From NCBI RefSeq assembly GCF_014653695.1, contig NZ_BNAR01000011.1, positions 1 through 64,000 of the forward strand: 64,000 nucleotides of DNA. Direction: 5' to 3'. The translations under genes were made by a program, and so were the position numbers. Under the pieces are notes generated by a model. The model was not told where the DNA came from, made no database searches, and worked only from the letters and a program-made list of their open reading frames with translations. Source of the stretch: Lentzea cavernae (GTDB lineage Bacteria; Actinomycetota; Actinomycetes; Mycobacteriales; Pseudonocardiaceae). Below, one piece after another: positions 23,669-32,665 of this stretch; position 1 is the first letter of the stretch, and the number at the start of each line of letters is the position of its first letter.

Positions 23669-24874
23669 TTAGGCGAGGCGGACGGGGAGGGTGTGCAGGC
23701 CGCGGATCAGCGTGCTGTCCCGCCACACCAGCGTCTCCGGCTCCGCGGCGAGCGTCAGGTTCGGGAACCGCGCCAGCAGCTGCGTCATCGCCACGTCGAA
23801 CTCCAGGCGGGCCAGCGGCGCGCCGACGCAGAAGTGGATGCCGTGGCCGAACGCGACGTGGCCCTGCGCGGACCGCGTCACGTCGAGCTGATCGGGGTTC
23901 TCGTAGCGCTCCGGGTCGCGGTTCGCGGCGACCAGCGACACCATCAGGATCTCGCCCGCGGGCACCGTGACACCGCCGAGGTCGAGGGCTTCCTTGGTGT
24001 AGCGGAAGGTCGCGACGTTGACCGGTCCCTCCAGCCGCAGGAACTCCTCGGTGCTCGCCGGGATCAGCTCCGGGCGGTCCTTGAGCACCTGCAGCTGGTC
24101 CGGGTTCTGCAACAGCGACAGCACCGCGTTGCCGATGAGGTTCACCGTCGTCTCGTGGCCCGCCACGAGCAGCAGGAACGCCATCGAGATCAGCTCTTCG
24201 GTGTTCAGCCGGTCGCCGGACTCGTCGGCGTGCACGAGGGCGGAGAAGAACGTGTCGTTCGGTTCGGCCTCGGCGATGGCCGTGACGTGCTGGAACAGGA
24301 ACGCGGCCATCGAGCCGGCCGCCGCCTTGACCTGTTCCGGCGTGCCGAAGGACAGCAGCTGGTTCGACCACTCGCGGAAGTCGTCGCGGTTGTCGATCGG
24401 GATCCCGAGCAGCTCACAGATCACCGTGATGGGCAGCGGGAACGCGAAGACGTCCAGCAGGTCCACTTCGTCGCCGTCGTTCAGCTTCGAGATCAGCTCG
24501 GCGGCGATCTCCTGCACGCGCGGGCGCAGCAGCTCGACGCGGCGCGCGGTGAACGCCTTGGTCACGAGCTTGCGCAGCCGGGTGTGGTCGGGCGGGTCCA
24601 GGTTGAGCATGTTCGCGGAGAACGTGGGTTCGAACCTGCGGACCTGCTCGGGGTCCGAGGAGTGCACGGCCATGAGGTGGCCGCCCTCCACGACGTTCTT
24701 GCTGATCTCGGGAGCCGTGAGGGCGATCTTCGCCTCGTCGTACCGAGTCACGAGCCAGACCTTGAGCCCACGCGGCATGCGGACTTCCCGCACGGGACCC
24801 TCCGCGCGCAGCATGTCGTGCACCGCGTGCGGGTTCTGGACGTAGTCGTCGGGCAACTGGGTGAGTGTCGTCAC
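23669..24874 (-). CDS. Cytochrome P450 (candidate BioI-like, operon with bioA)
   Basis: The 401-residue P450 has the I-helix oxygen-binding motif LLVAGHETTVN, the K-helix EEFLR, and the haem-ligand loop FGHGIHFCVG. It lacks a membrane anchor, so it is a soluble bacterial class I P450, resembling CYP107/CYP105-type sequences. bioA follows after 1 nt. Bacillus BioI, a P450 in the biotin operon, cleaves acyl-ACP to pimeloyl-ACP; the same job here is a hypothesis from context. A macrolide-type hydroxylase placed here by chance is the alternative. GTG 24874 is 8 nt below a palindrome. Confidence 0.93.
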   Translation of the reverse strand: MTTLTQLPDDYVQNPHAVHDMLRAEGPVREVRMPRGLKVWLVTRYDEAKIALTAPEISKNVVEGGHLMAVHSSDPEQVRRFEPTFSANMLNLDPPDHTRLRKLVTKAFTARRVELLRPRVQEIAAELISKLNDGDEVDLLDVFAFPLPITVICELLGIPIDNRDDFREWSNQLLSFGTPEQVKAAAGSMAAFLFQHVTAIAEAEPNDTFFSALVHADESGDRLNTEELISMAFLLLVAGHETTVNLIGNAVLSLLQNPDQLQVLKDRPELIPASTEEFLRLEGPVNVATFRYTKEALDLGGVTVPAGEILMVSLVAANRDPERYENPDQLDVTRSAQGHVAFGHGIHFCVGAPLARLEFDVAMTQLLARFPNLTLAAEPETLVWRDSTLIRGLHTLPVRLA

Positions 24875-24881
24875 CTCACCC

Positions 24882-24898
24882 AGTTAACCCCGTTTACT
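24882..24898. promoter_or_regulatory. 7-3-7 palindrome upstream of P450-bioA, candidate biotin operator
   Basis: AGTTAAC-CCC-GTTTACT is an inverted repeat matching in 6 of 7 positions per arm, 8 nt ahead of the P450 start. Size and GTTAAC-like half-sites recall TetR-family BioQ sites known in other actinobacteria, but no bioQ gene is in this window, so the binder is unknown. Confidence 0.5.
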
Positions 24899-24910
24899 CA
24901 AGCCTCGCCA

Positions 24911-25315
24911 CTATTTCTCGAGTGAACCTCTTTCCTGCACCGTCCACCGGTTTCCGTCCAGGTCGGTGAAGTCGAAGAAGCTGGCGTAGTTGCGGTGGGC
25001 CGGGTCCGCGCCGGGTACGAACAGGCCCTGCCAGTCCGGCATGCCCGCCTTGTGCCGCAACGGACTCACATCCACTCCCCGTGCGGCGAAGTCGCGGTGC
25101 GCGGCCTCGATGTCGTTCACCACGAGGTACGCGCCGAAGCCCGTGCCGAACTGGATGGAACACCCCGAACCGGGCGGAGTCAGTTGGACGACGCGGAAGT
25201 CGTCATTGGGCCGATAGTCGACATCCAGCTCGAATCCGGCCATTTTCGTGTAGAAGGCGATGGCCCTGTCGGGATCGCTGACGGGAATGGTGAGGACCTC
25301 CACGCGGTAGTCCAC
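24911..25315 (-). CDS. VOC-family (glyoxalase-like) protein
   Basis: The 134-residue protein is one VOC module pair: VEVLTIPVSDPDRAIAFYTKMAGFELDVDY is the typical first beta-alpha-beta unit, and NYASFFDFTDLDGNRWTVQE is the typical second with the metal-site Glu near the end. Members include glyoxalases, dioxygenases and resistance proteins, so the reaction is not predictable. GTG 25315 follows the SDR stop by 1 nt and is the third gene of the DUF427-SDR-VOC operon. Confidence 0.85.
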   Translation of the reverse strand: MDYRVEVLTIPVSDPDRAIAFYTKMAGFELDVDYRPNDDFRVVQLTPPGSGCSIQFGTGFGAYLVVNDIEAAHRDFAARGVDVSPLRHKAGMPDWQGLFVPGADPAHRNYASFFDFTDLDGNRWTVQERGSLEK

Positions 25316-25316
25316 C

Positions 25317-25961
25317 TCAGACCAGCGCCTCTCCACCGTCGACCGCCAGCGAGGTGCCGGTCAGGAACGAGTTCGTGAGCGCGAAGAACACCGCGTCGGC
25401 GACCTCCTCGGCGCTTCCGACGCGACCGGCGGGGCTCGTGGCCTCGCGGGACGCGAACAGCGCGGCCTTCTTCTCCGCACCGAGACCGTCGTGGGCGCCG
25501 GTGTCGATCGTGCCGGGCGAGATCGCGTTGACCCGGATCGGCGCGAGTTCGACGGCGAGGCTCCTCGTCACCGCGTCGACGGCGGCGTTCGTCGCCCCGA
25601 CCGCGAGCATGCCCGGCATGACCTTGCGAGCCGAGGCGCCGGAGAAGAAGACGAACGACTGACGCGGCGCGAAATGCCTGGCCAGCAGGATCGGACCGAT
25701 GACCTTGACGTCGAACGAGGCCCGGACGGCGTCGCGATCGAGGTCGGCCGCCGTACCGCGGGCCCTGGCCGACGCGGTGGACACGACGTGGTCGACCTCG
25801 CCGATCCGCTCGGCGAGCGCCGCGACACTGGCCTCGTCGGTCAGGTCGACGTGCTCGTCCTGGTTGCGTCCGGCCATCACGACGGTGCCGCCGGCGTCGC
25901 GCACCCTGGCGGCCACCGCACCGGCGATGCCGCTGTCACGGCCGATGATCAGGACCTTCAT
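25317..25961 (-). CDS. Short-chain dehydrogenase-like protein lacking the Tyr/Lys pair
   Basis: The 214-residue protein has an SDR frame: N-terminal VLIIGRDSGIAGAVAARVRDAGG, then the NxAG-region variant VVSTASARARG, the Ser strand FVFFSGASAR, and C-terminal IRVNAISPGTIDTG plus LTGTSLAVDGGEA. At the catalytic YxxxK position it reads VGATNAAVDAVTRSLAVEL, so Tyr is Val and Lys is Asn. A classical dehydrogenase is therefore unlikely; it may bind NAD(P)H as a sensor or catalyse something else. ATG 25961 overlaps the DUF427 stop (ATGA). Confidence 0.85.
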   Translation of the reverse strand: MKVLIIGRDSGIAGAVAARVRDAGGTVVMAGRNQDEHVDLTDEASVAALAERIGEVDHVVSTASARARGTAADLDRDAVRASFDVKVIGPILLARHFAPRQSFVFFSGASARKVMPGMLAVGATNAAVDAVTRSLAVELAPIRVNAISPGTIDTGAHDGLGAEKKAALFASREATSPAGRVGSAEEVADAVFFALTNSFLTGTSLAVDGGEALV

Positions 25962-26797
25962 CGCTGGACCTCCTCAGGGGTGAGGCCGCGGTCGACACCG
26001 TGCGGCACAACGGTCTGTCCTGCTTCGAGCGCGAGCTTGCGGTCGTCGAGGTACACGTCGACGACGTCCGGTTCGAACGAGACCCAGTCCTTCACCGGCC
26101 CGACCTCGGCCCACGCCTCCGGGTACGACCAGGCGGCGCGCCTGCGGTCACCGATGTCGTAGTAGCTCGCCAAACCCTTGTAGGGGCAGAAGGTCTCGCC
26201 TTCGACGTGCCGGAGAGCCGACGCGTCGACGTCCTCGCGCGGCACGTACCAGCGCGGCGCGAAGCCCGATTCGTACAGCACCAGCGGCCTCTTCGTGTCC
26301 GCGACGACCCGCTCGCCGTCCCGCACGACGAGGTGGCGCGAGGTCCGCCGGATGTCGACGCGGTGGTACGGATCGGCCGCGTGCCCGACGATCCGCTCGT
26401 CCTCCTCGTAGAACGCTTCCATTGCGCGCCAGGCGAAAGCGACCCGCCCCTCCAGTTCGCTCGCGTGGCCGGGCAGGTCGGTGTGCTGCCACGCCGCGTG
26501 CTTCGTCCCACCGACCGCGAACCACGTGGTCGCGCCCAGATCGCGGTGGTTCGTCGTGCGCGCCTCGTCTTCGAGGCCCGTGACGTCGTCCCGCGGGAAG
26601 TACGCGACGGGATAACGGCCGGGTTCGTGCAGCAGCACGACGTCCTCGCTGTCCGCGACCCACGCCCCGCCGTGCTTCACGCGCATCCGGCGGCGCAGCG
26701 GTTCGGCGAACAACAGCCGTTCCGGCAACGGTTCCGGCGTGAGGAACCGCCCCACCGCCTTCGCACCCAGCGGACCCTGCTGCCACGACAGACCCAT
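25958..26797 (-). CDS. Tandem DUF427 protein
   Basis: The 279-residue protein holds two DUF427 modules. The first (about residues 37-120) has GGAWVADSEDVVLLHEPGRYPVAYFPRDDV, and the second (about 150-250) has RRTSRHLVVRDGERVVADTKRPLVLYE followed by RWYVPREDV, CPYKGLASYYDI and VDVYLDDRKLALE. DUF427 is a small beta-fold of unknown function. Of two ATGs, 26797 is chosen because AGGAG then sits 6 nt upstream; it touches the one at 26803. It leads the DUF427-SDR-VOC operon from a promoter shared with the CGNR gene. Confidence 0.88.
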   Translation of the reverse strand: MGLSWQQGPLGAKAVGRFLTPEPLPERLLFAEPLRRRMRVKHGGAWVADSEDVVLLHEPGRYPVAYFPRDDVTGLEDEARTTNHRDLGATTWFAVGGTKHAAWQHTDLPGHASELEGRVAFAWRAMEAFYEEDERIVGHAADPYHRVDIRRTSRHLVVRDGERVVADTKRPLVLYESGFAPRWYVPREDVDASALRHVEGETFCPYKGLASYYDIGDRRRAAWSYPEAWAEVGPVKDWVSFEPDVVDVYLDDRKLALEAGQTVVPHGVDRGLTPEEVQR

Positions 26798-26825
26798 GAC
26801 CATCTCCTAACCCTTTAAGTGATGG

Positions 26826-26860
26826 TTGATAGTTAGGCATCTCGTCGTATAACCTGTCAA
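26826..26860. promoter_or_regulatory. Overlapping divergent promoters, DUF427 and CGNR operons
   Basis: Plus strand: TTGATA (26826-26831), 16-bp spacer, TATAAC (26848-26853), directed at the CGNR gene. Minus strand: consensus TTGACA (complement of 26855-26860), directed at the DUF427 gene, with a -10-like TAACTAT about 18-19 bp on. The two promoters interlock, and AAGTGA / TCACTT half-sites flank them (about 26817 and 26864), suggesting one regulator controls both operons. Confidence 0.65.
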
Positions 26861-26881
26861 GGGTCACTTTGGAGGTTAGGG

Positions 26882-27358
26882 ATGCTGCTCGACCTGCTGA
26901 ACACGACACCCGTGCTGGACGACGGGCAGCACGACGTGCTGACGGAGGAAGGCCCGCACTGGCTGGCAGCGCACGGCCTGCCCGCCTCCGACGACGAACT
27001 GCGGGCGTTGACCGCGGCCCGCGACGCGCTGCAGGCCGTGGTGCGGGGCCAGGAGGAACCGGCGGTGCTGGCCCCGTTCGTCGAGGGCGTCCGGCAACGG
27101 GCCGGCGTCGACGCGTCCGGCGTCGTGTGGCACCTGGACCTGCCAGGGAACCGCACCGCCGCCGCGCAGGCCGTGCTCGAGTGGGACGCGCTGCGGGTGT
27201 CGAGCCCCGGCCGGTTGCGGCCGTGCGCGAACCCCGAGTGCCGCCTGTTCCTGATCGACCACAGCAAGCCGAACAGCGCCCGCTGGTGTTCGATGGCGGT
27301 CTGCGGCAACAGGATGAAGGCCCGCCGCCACTACCAGCGCACGCGAGGAGCTCAGTGA
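26882..27358 (+). CDS. CGNR zinc-finger transcription regulator
   Basis: The 158-residue protein has an N-terminal ABATE-like ligand domain (LLDLLNTTPVLDDGQHDVL, LRALTAARDALQAVV) and a C-terminal CGNR zinc finger: RPCANPECRLFLIDHSKPNSARWCSMAVCGNRMKARRHYQR in two adjoining stretches, with four Cys ligands and the CGNR core that probably contacts DNA. Such proteins are often autoregulators. It is divergent from the DUF427 operon across interlocked promoters and overlaps the next gene (TGATG), so it is the likely controller of both operons. Confidence 0.88.
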   Translation: MLLDLLNTTPVLDDGQHDVLTEEGPHWLAAHGLPASDDELRALTAARDALQAVVRGQEEPAVLAPFVEGVRQRAGVDASGVVWHLDLPGNRTAAAQAVLEWDALRVSSPGRLRPCANPECRLFLIDHSKPNSARWCSMAVCGNRMKARRHYQRTRGAQ

Positions 27359-28956
27359 TGGCCCGCCTGCTGTCGCTCAACGTCGGTATGCCGAAGGACG
27401 TGTCGTGGCACGGCAAGACCGTCCACACAGGAATCTTCAAACACCCCGCCGACGGGCCGCTGATGGTGCGCAGGCTCAACATCGAGGGCGACGGCCAAGG
27501 CGACCTCGGCGGGCACGGCGGCGAGAACCGCTCTGTCCTGGTGTACCAACGGGAGTCGTACGAACACTGGCGGCGGGAACTGGGGCGCTCCTTCGAGTAC
27601 GGCCAGTTCGGGGAGAACTTCACCGTCGAGGGCCTGGCCGACACCGAGGTGCACATCGGCGACCGGTTTCGCGTCGGGCAGGCCGAGTTCGAGGTCACCC
27701 AGCCCCGCGTCACCTGCTACCGCGTCGGCATGCGGCTCGGCGAACCGCGCATGCCGTCGTTGATGGTCGCGCACGGCCGCCCCGGCTTCTACCTGCGCGT
27801 GATCACCGAGGGCGAGGTGCGGGCGGGCGACGAGATCGTCAGGACCCGCGTCGGGCGGCACCGGATGAGCGTGGCCGCGATCGACGCGTTGCTGTACCTG
27901 CCGGGCAAGGACGAGGAACAGCTCCGCAAGGCCGTCGACATCCCGGCACTGAGCCCCGGCTGGCAGGGCTCGTTCCGCGACCTGCTGACTCCCCCGCGGC
28001 CGGAACCCGTCGGCTGGGAGGGGTTCCGGCCGTTGCGGGTCGAGGCCGTCGTGCCGGAGAGCGCGACCGTGACGTCGTTCCACCTCGCCGGCGACGACCT
28101 GCCGCGTGCGCTGCCCGGGCAGTACCTGACCGTCCGCGTGCCGGGCGGCGTGCGGAGCTACTCGCTCTCGTCGGACTTGTACCGGATCAGCGTCAAACGC
28201 GACGGCGTGGTCAGCACGTGGCTCCACGAGCACGTGGAGGTGGGCGACACGCTCGAAGTGGCCGCTCCCCGAGGCGAGTTCGTCCTGGAGGCGGGCGACG
28301 AACCGGTCGTCCTGCTGTCGGCGGGAGTCGGCATCACGCCGGTGCTCGCGATGCTGCACGCGCTCAAGGGCACCGGCCGCGAGGTCTGGTGGCTGCACAC
28401 CACGCGTTCAGCCGACCAGGCGTTCGCCGCTGAGGTGCAGCGGCTCGAGCCACTGCACACGCTGATCCACTACTCGGACAACGGCCGGCTGACCCGCGAG
28501 CACCTCAAAGCCCTGCCCGCCAACGCGAGCGCGTACCTCTGCGGTCCCAACGCGTTCATGGACGACATGCGGGAGGCGCTCATCGCGCAAGGCCTCGACC
28601 CGGCCCGCGTCCACACCGAGCTCTTCGGCGCCCGCTCGTCGATCAACCCGGGAATCACCGGCGCCGCACCGGTCGCACCGCACCAGCCCGCCCCGCAGGG
28701 CACCGGCCCGAAGATCACGTTCGCCCGCAGCGGCCTGACCGCGGCGTGGCGCGGCGACGCGTCGATCCTGGAGCTGGCCGAGGCCTGCGACGTCCCGACG
28801 CGCTGGTCGTGCCGCACCGGTGTCTGCCACACGTGCGTGACCCCGGTGCTGTCCGGCACCGTCCGCAACGAGCCGGAGCCGCTGGAACCGCCGACCTCCG
28901 GCAACGCGCTGATCTGCTGCGCGCGGCCGGAGACCGACCTGGTCCTGGACCTCTAA
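27358..28956 (+). CDS. MOSC-FNR-[2Fe-2S] ferredoxin fusion oxidoreductase
   Basis: This 532-residue protein joins three modules. Residues 1-215 are a YiiM-type MOSC domain with GGENRSVLVYQRESYEHW and the molybdenum-ligand region QPRVTCYRVGMRLGEPRM. Residues 220-440 are a ferredoxin-reductase fold: RSYSLSS for flavin, VLLSAGVGITPVLAM for NAD(P)H, AYLCGPNAFM. The C-terminus is a plant-type [2Fe-2S] ferredoxin with WSCRTGVCHTC and LICCARP cysteines. YiiM/YcbX relatives reduce N-hydroxylated base analogues, and this fusion carries its own electron chain. It is co-translated with the CGNR regulator; its stop overlaps the convergent dnaE stop by 4 nt. Confidence 0.9.
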   Translation: MARLLSLNVGMPKDVSWHGKTVHTGIFKHPADGPLMVRRLNIEGDGQGDLGGHGGENRSVLVYQRESYEHWRRELGRSFEYGQFGENFTVEGLADTEVHIGDRFRVGQAEFEVTQPRVTCYRVGMRLGEPRMPSLMVAHGRPGFYLRVITEGEVRAGDEIVRTRVGRHRMSVAAIDALLYLPGKDEEQLRKAVDIPALSPGWQGSFRDLLTPPRPEPVGWEGFRPLRVEAVVPESATVTSFHLAGDDLPRALPGQYLTVRVPGGVRSYSLSSDLYRISVKRDGVVSTWLHEHVEVGDTLEVAAPRGEFVLEAGDEPVVLLSAGVGITPVLAMLHALKGTGREVWWLHTTRSADQAFAAEVQRLEPLHTLIHYSDNGRLTREHLKALPANASAYLCGPNAFMDDMREALIAQGLDPARVHTELFGARSSINPGITGAAPVAPHQPAPQGTGPKITFARSGLTAAWRGDASILELAEACDVPTRWSCRTGVCHTCVTPVLSGTVRNEPEPLEPPTSGNALICCARPETDLVLDL

Positions 28957-31900
28957 CGCTGGATGGTGATGCCGCGGATCGTCTTGAGGTCACCGAAGAG
29001 CGACGGTGTCGTGTTGACCCGGAAGTTGTCCACCACCAGCATCTCCTTGGACTTGTCGCGCTTCTGCACCTCCAGGTGCACCGCGACCTGGCCCTCGTGC
29101 GACTTGAAGACGATCTTGAGTTCCTCGATCAGCTCCGGCGTCAGCGTCTTGGTCTGCAGCCCGAGGACGAGGGGCGGGTCCGCTCCGGGGTTCGCCTCCG
29201 CGTCGCTGATGTCGAGCGGGACGACACCGTCGCCGAAGATCGCCATCTTGTCCTCGCGCCAGTTCACCCGGCCCTTCACGCACACGGCGGAGTCGAGCTC
29301 CAGGTCGTCGCGCAGCACCTCGTAGGACTTCGGGAAGAACAGCACCTCGATGGACGCGTCCAGGTCCTCGATCACCGTGATCGCCCACGGCAGGCCGTTC
29401 TTGTTCACCCGGCGTTCGATCGACGAGATCATGCCCGAGACGATCAGCTCGCCTTCCTTGGGCGGGTCGTCGAGCACGACGGCGATCGGCCGCGGCGCGA
29501 ACTTGCGCAGGATCCGCTCGGCGCCGTCGAGGGGGTGCGAGGAGACGTAGAGCCCCAGCATCTCCTTCTCGAGGCTGAGCATCTGCTTGCGCGGGTACTC
29601 GTCCGTGCCGAACTTGAGGTGTGCCAAGGGAGACGTGCTGTCGTCCTGGTCGTCGGCGCTGTCGCCGCCGAACAGGTCGAACTGGCCCTCGGCCTCCTTG
29701 CGCTTGATCGGGACGACGGCGTCGACCGCGTCCTCGTGCACCTGGATCAGCGACAGGCGGGTGTGGCCGAACGAGTCGAACGCGCCGGCCTTGATCAGCG
29801 ACTCGATCACGCGCTTGTTGCAGGCGACGAGCTCGGACTTGTCCATGAAGTCCGTGAAGGACGTGTAGGCGCCCTTCTCCCTGCGGGACTTGATGATCGA
29901 CTCGACGACGTTCGCGCCGACGTTGCGGATCGCGCCCATGCCGAAGCGGATGTCCGTGCCGACCGCACCGAAGCGCAGCGCCGACTCGTTGACGTCCGGC
30001 GGGAGGACCTTGATGCCCAGGCGGCGGCACTCCGCGAGGTAGACCGCGGACTTGTCCTTGTTGTCACCGACCGAGGTGAGCAGGGCGGCCATGTACTCGG
30101 CGCGGAAGTTCGCCTTGAGGTACGCCGTCCAGTACGAGATCAGGCCGTACGCGGCGGCGTGCGACTTGTTGAACGCGTAGCCGGCGAACGGGAGGATCGT
30201 GTCCCACAGCGCCTTGATCGCCTCGTCGGAGAAGCCGCGCGGGTCGTTGCGCATGCCCTCCTGGAAGCCCTCGAACTCCTTGGCCAGGACCTCGGCCTTC
30301 TTCTTGCCCATGGCCTTGCGGAGCACGTCCGCGCGGCCCATCGAGTAGCCCGCGACCTCCTGGGCGATGAACATGATCTGCTCTTGGTAGACGATCAGAC
30401 CGTGCGTCTCGCCGAGGATCACCTTGAGCGGTTCCTCGAGCTGCGGGTGGATCGGCTTGACTTCCTGGCGGCCGTTCTTGCGGTCCGCGTAGTCGTTGTG
30501 CGCGTTCACACCCATCGGGCCGGGGCGGTACAGCGCGCCGACCGCGACGATGTCCTCGAACGTCGTCGGCTGCATGCGGCGCAGCAGGTCGCGCATCGGC
30601 CCGCCGTCCAGCTGGAACACGCCGAGCGTGTCACCGCGGCCGAGCAGCGCGTAGGTCTCCGGGTCGTCCATCGGCAGCGTGTCGAAGTCCGGGACCGCGT
30701 CCTTGCCGCGGTTGGCCTCGATGTTGTCGACGGCGTCGCCCATGACCGTGAGGTTGCGCAGCCCGAGGAAGTCCATCTTCAGCAGGCCGATGTTCTCGCA
30801 CGACGGGTAGTCCCAGCCGGTGATGAACGAGCCGTCGTCGCGGTACCAGAGCGGGATGGACTCGGTGAGCGGGTCCTTCGACATGATCACCGCGCAGGCG
30901 TGCACGCCCGCGTTGCGGATCAGGCCCTCGAGGCCGAGCGCGGTGTCGAAGATCTCCTTCACCTGCGAGTCGGTCTCGAGCAGCGACCGGACCTCGGCGG
31001 CCTCGCCGTAGCGCGGGTGGCTCTTGTTGACGATGCCGTTGAGCGGGATGTCCTTCGCCATGATCGGCGGCGGCAGCGCCTTGGAGATCTTGTCGGCGAT
31101 CGCGAAGCCCGGCTGACCGTGGTGGACGCGCGCCGAGTCCTTCAGCGCCGCCTTGGTCTTAATGGTGCCGAAGGTGATCACCTGGGCGACCTTGTCGGCG
31201 CCGTACTTCTCGCTGGCGTACCGGATCATCTCGCCTCGACGGCGGTCGTCGAAGTCGATGTCGATGTCGGGCATGGCGGTGCGCTCGGGGTTCAGGAACC
31301 GCTCGAACAGCAGGCCGTGCGGGATCGGGTCGATGTTCGTGATGCCCATCGCCCACGACACGGCGGCACCCGCGGCCGAACCGCGGCCGGGACCGACGCG
31401 GATGCCCACGCTGCGGGCGTAGTTGATCAGGTCGGCGACGATCAGGAAGTACGCCGGGAAGCCCTTGTCGATGATGACCTGGGCCTCGAAGTCGCAGCGC
31501 TTGATGTACTCCTCCGGGACCTCCTGGCCCCGGAACCGCCACTCGAGCCCGCGCCGGATCTCCTTGCGGAACCAGGACGCCTGGTCCTCGCCCTCGGGGA
31601 CCTCGAAGTTCGGGATCCGGTCCTTGACGGACCAGATGTCGTCGTAGGACTCGACCATGGACGCGACCAGCAGCGTGTTGTCGCACGCCTCCGGCAGGTC
31701 CTTCCAGATCTGGCGCATCTCCTCGGACGACTTCAGGTAGTAGCCGTCGCCGTCGAACTTGAACCGGTTCGGGTCGGTCAGCATCTTGCCGGACTGCACG
31801 CAGAGCAACGCCGAGTGCGTGTCCGCCTGGTCCTTGGTGACGTAGTGGCTGTCGTTCGTCGCGAGCGGCGGGATGCCGAGCTTGCGGCTGATCTCCAGCA

Positions 31901-32510
31901 GACCGTCGCGGACCCTGCGCTCGATCTCGAGGCCGTGGTCCATCAGCTCCAGGAAGAAGTTCTCCTTGCCGAAGATGTCCTGGTAGTCGGACGCGGCCTG
32001 GATCGCCTCCGGCACCTGCCCGAGCCGCAGCCGGGTCTGCACCTCACCGGACGGGCAGCCGGTCGTCGCGATGATGCCCTCGGCGTGCTGCGAGACGAGC
32101 TCGCGGTCCATGCGGGGCTTGTAGTAGTAGCCCGTCTTGCTGGCCTCGGTGTGCAACCGGAAGAGGTTGCGCAGGCCCTCCGCGTTGCGCGCCCACATCG
32201 TCATGTGCGTGTAGGCGCCGGCACCGGAGATGTCGTCGCTGCGCTGACCGGGGTCGCCCCAGGCGACCGGCTTCTTGTGCAGCCGGTTGTGCGGGGCGAG
32301 GTAGGCCTCGATGCCGATGATCGGCTTGATGCCGGTCTTCATCGCCGTTTGGTAGAACTCGTCGGACCCGTACATGTTGCCGTGGTCGCTCATGCCGACA
32401 GCGGTCATGCCGAGCCGCCCGGCTTCTTCGAACAGCGGGGCCACCTTGGCCGCACCGTCGAGCATCGAGTACTCGGTGTGCACGTGCAGATGCACAAACG
32501 AGTCCGCCAC
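28953..32510 (-). CDS. dnaE: DNA polymerase III alpha subunit DnaE1
   Basis: This is the replicative polymerase catalytic subunit, 1185 residues. The PHP domain begins FVHLHVHTEYSMLDGAAKV, and its metal-binding His are retained, as in actinobacterial DnaE1 where PHP proofreads. The polymerase aspartates are in MPDIDIDFDDRRRGEMIRYA (around residue 415). Helix-hairpin-helix/tau-binding sequence and an OB fold (GMISSIERRVNKNGLPWAIT) follow. GTG 32510 has GGAGG 5 nt upstream. Position near lspA-rluD and ileS is the standard actinobacterial order. Confidence 0.97.
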   Translation of the reverse strand: MADSFVHLHVHTEYSMLDGAAKVAPLFEEAGRLGMTAVGMSDHGNMYGSDEFYQTAMKTGIKPIIGIEAYLAPHNRLHKKPVAWGDPGQRSDDISGAGAYTHMTMWARNAEGLRNLFRLHTEASKTGYYYKPRMDRELVSQHAEGIIATTGCPSGEVQTRLRLGQVPEAIQAASDYQDIFGKENFFLELMDHGLEIERRVRDGLLEISRKLGIPPLATNDSHYVTKDQADTHSALLCVQSGKMLTDPNRFKFDGDGYYLKSSEEMRQIWKDLPEACDNTLLVASMVESYDDIWSVKDRIPNFEVPEGEDQASWFRKEIRRGLEWRFRGQEVPEEYIKRCDFEAQVIIDKGFPAYFLIVADLINYARSVGIRVGPGRGSAAGAAVSWAMGITNIDPIPHGLLFERFLNPERTAMPDIDIDFDDRRRGEMIRYASEKYGADKVAQVITFGTIKTKAALKDSARVHHGQPGFAIADKISKALPPPIMAKDIPLNGIVNKSHPRYGEAAEVRSLLETDSQVKEIFDTALGLEGLIRNAGVHACAVIMSKDPLTESIPLWYRDDGSFITGWDYPSCENIGLLKMDFLGLRNLTVMGDAVDNIEANRGKDAVPDFDTLPMDDPETYALLGRGDTLGVFQLDGGPMRDLLRRMQPTTFEDIVAVGALYRPGPMGVNAHNDYADRKNGRQEVKPIHPQLEEPLKVILGETHGLIVYQEQIMFIAQEVAGYSMGRADVLRKAMGKKKAEVLAKEFEGFQEGMRNDPRGFSDEAIKALWDTILPFAGYAFNKSHAAAYGLISYWTAYLKANFRAEYMAALLTSVGDNKDKSAVYLAECRRLGIKVLPPDVNESALRFGAVGTDIRFGMGAIRNVGANVVESIIKSRREKGAYTSFTDFMDKSELVACNKRVIESLIKAGAFDSFGHTRLSLIQVHEDAVDAVVPIKRKEAEGQFDLFGGDSADDQDDSTSPLAHLKFGTDEYPRKQMLSLEKEMLGLYVSSHPLDGAERILRKFAPRPIAVVLDDPPKEGELIVSGMISSIERRVNKNGLPWAITVIEDLDASIEVLFFPKSYEVLRDDLELDSAVCVKGRVNWREDKMAIFGDGVVPLDISDAEANPGADPPLVLGLQTKTLTPELIEELKIVFKSHEGQVAVHLEVQKRDKSKEMLVVDNFRVNTTPSLFGDLKTIRGITIQR

Positions 32511-32665
32511 GGTACCTCCAGGAGATCGAACGGACGCGTGGGAAGGACGCGAATTCCGGATCCGCCAACCCTATCCCGCCTCCAAGATCACCTCACGGAG
32601 GCTCGGGGGTTTCTCGCGGTGATCTCGATCGGGTACGCGGTGACACGGCTGTCAGGGCCGCCGGG

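Noticed and set aside
23669..24874. P450 as part of a secondary-metabolite cluster
   Set aside because: No PKS, NRPS, terpene synthase or tailoring set is nearby, and coupling with bioA gives a simpler explanation.
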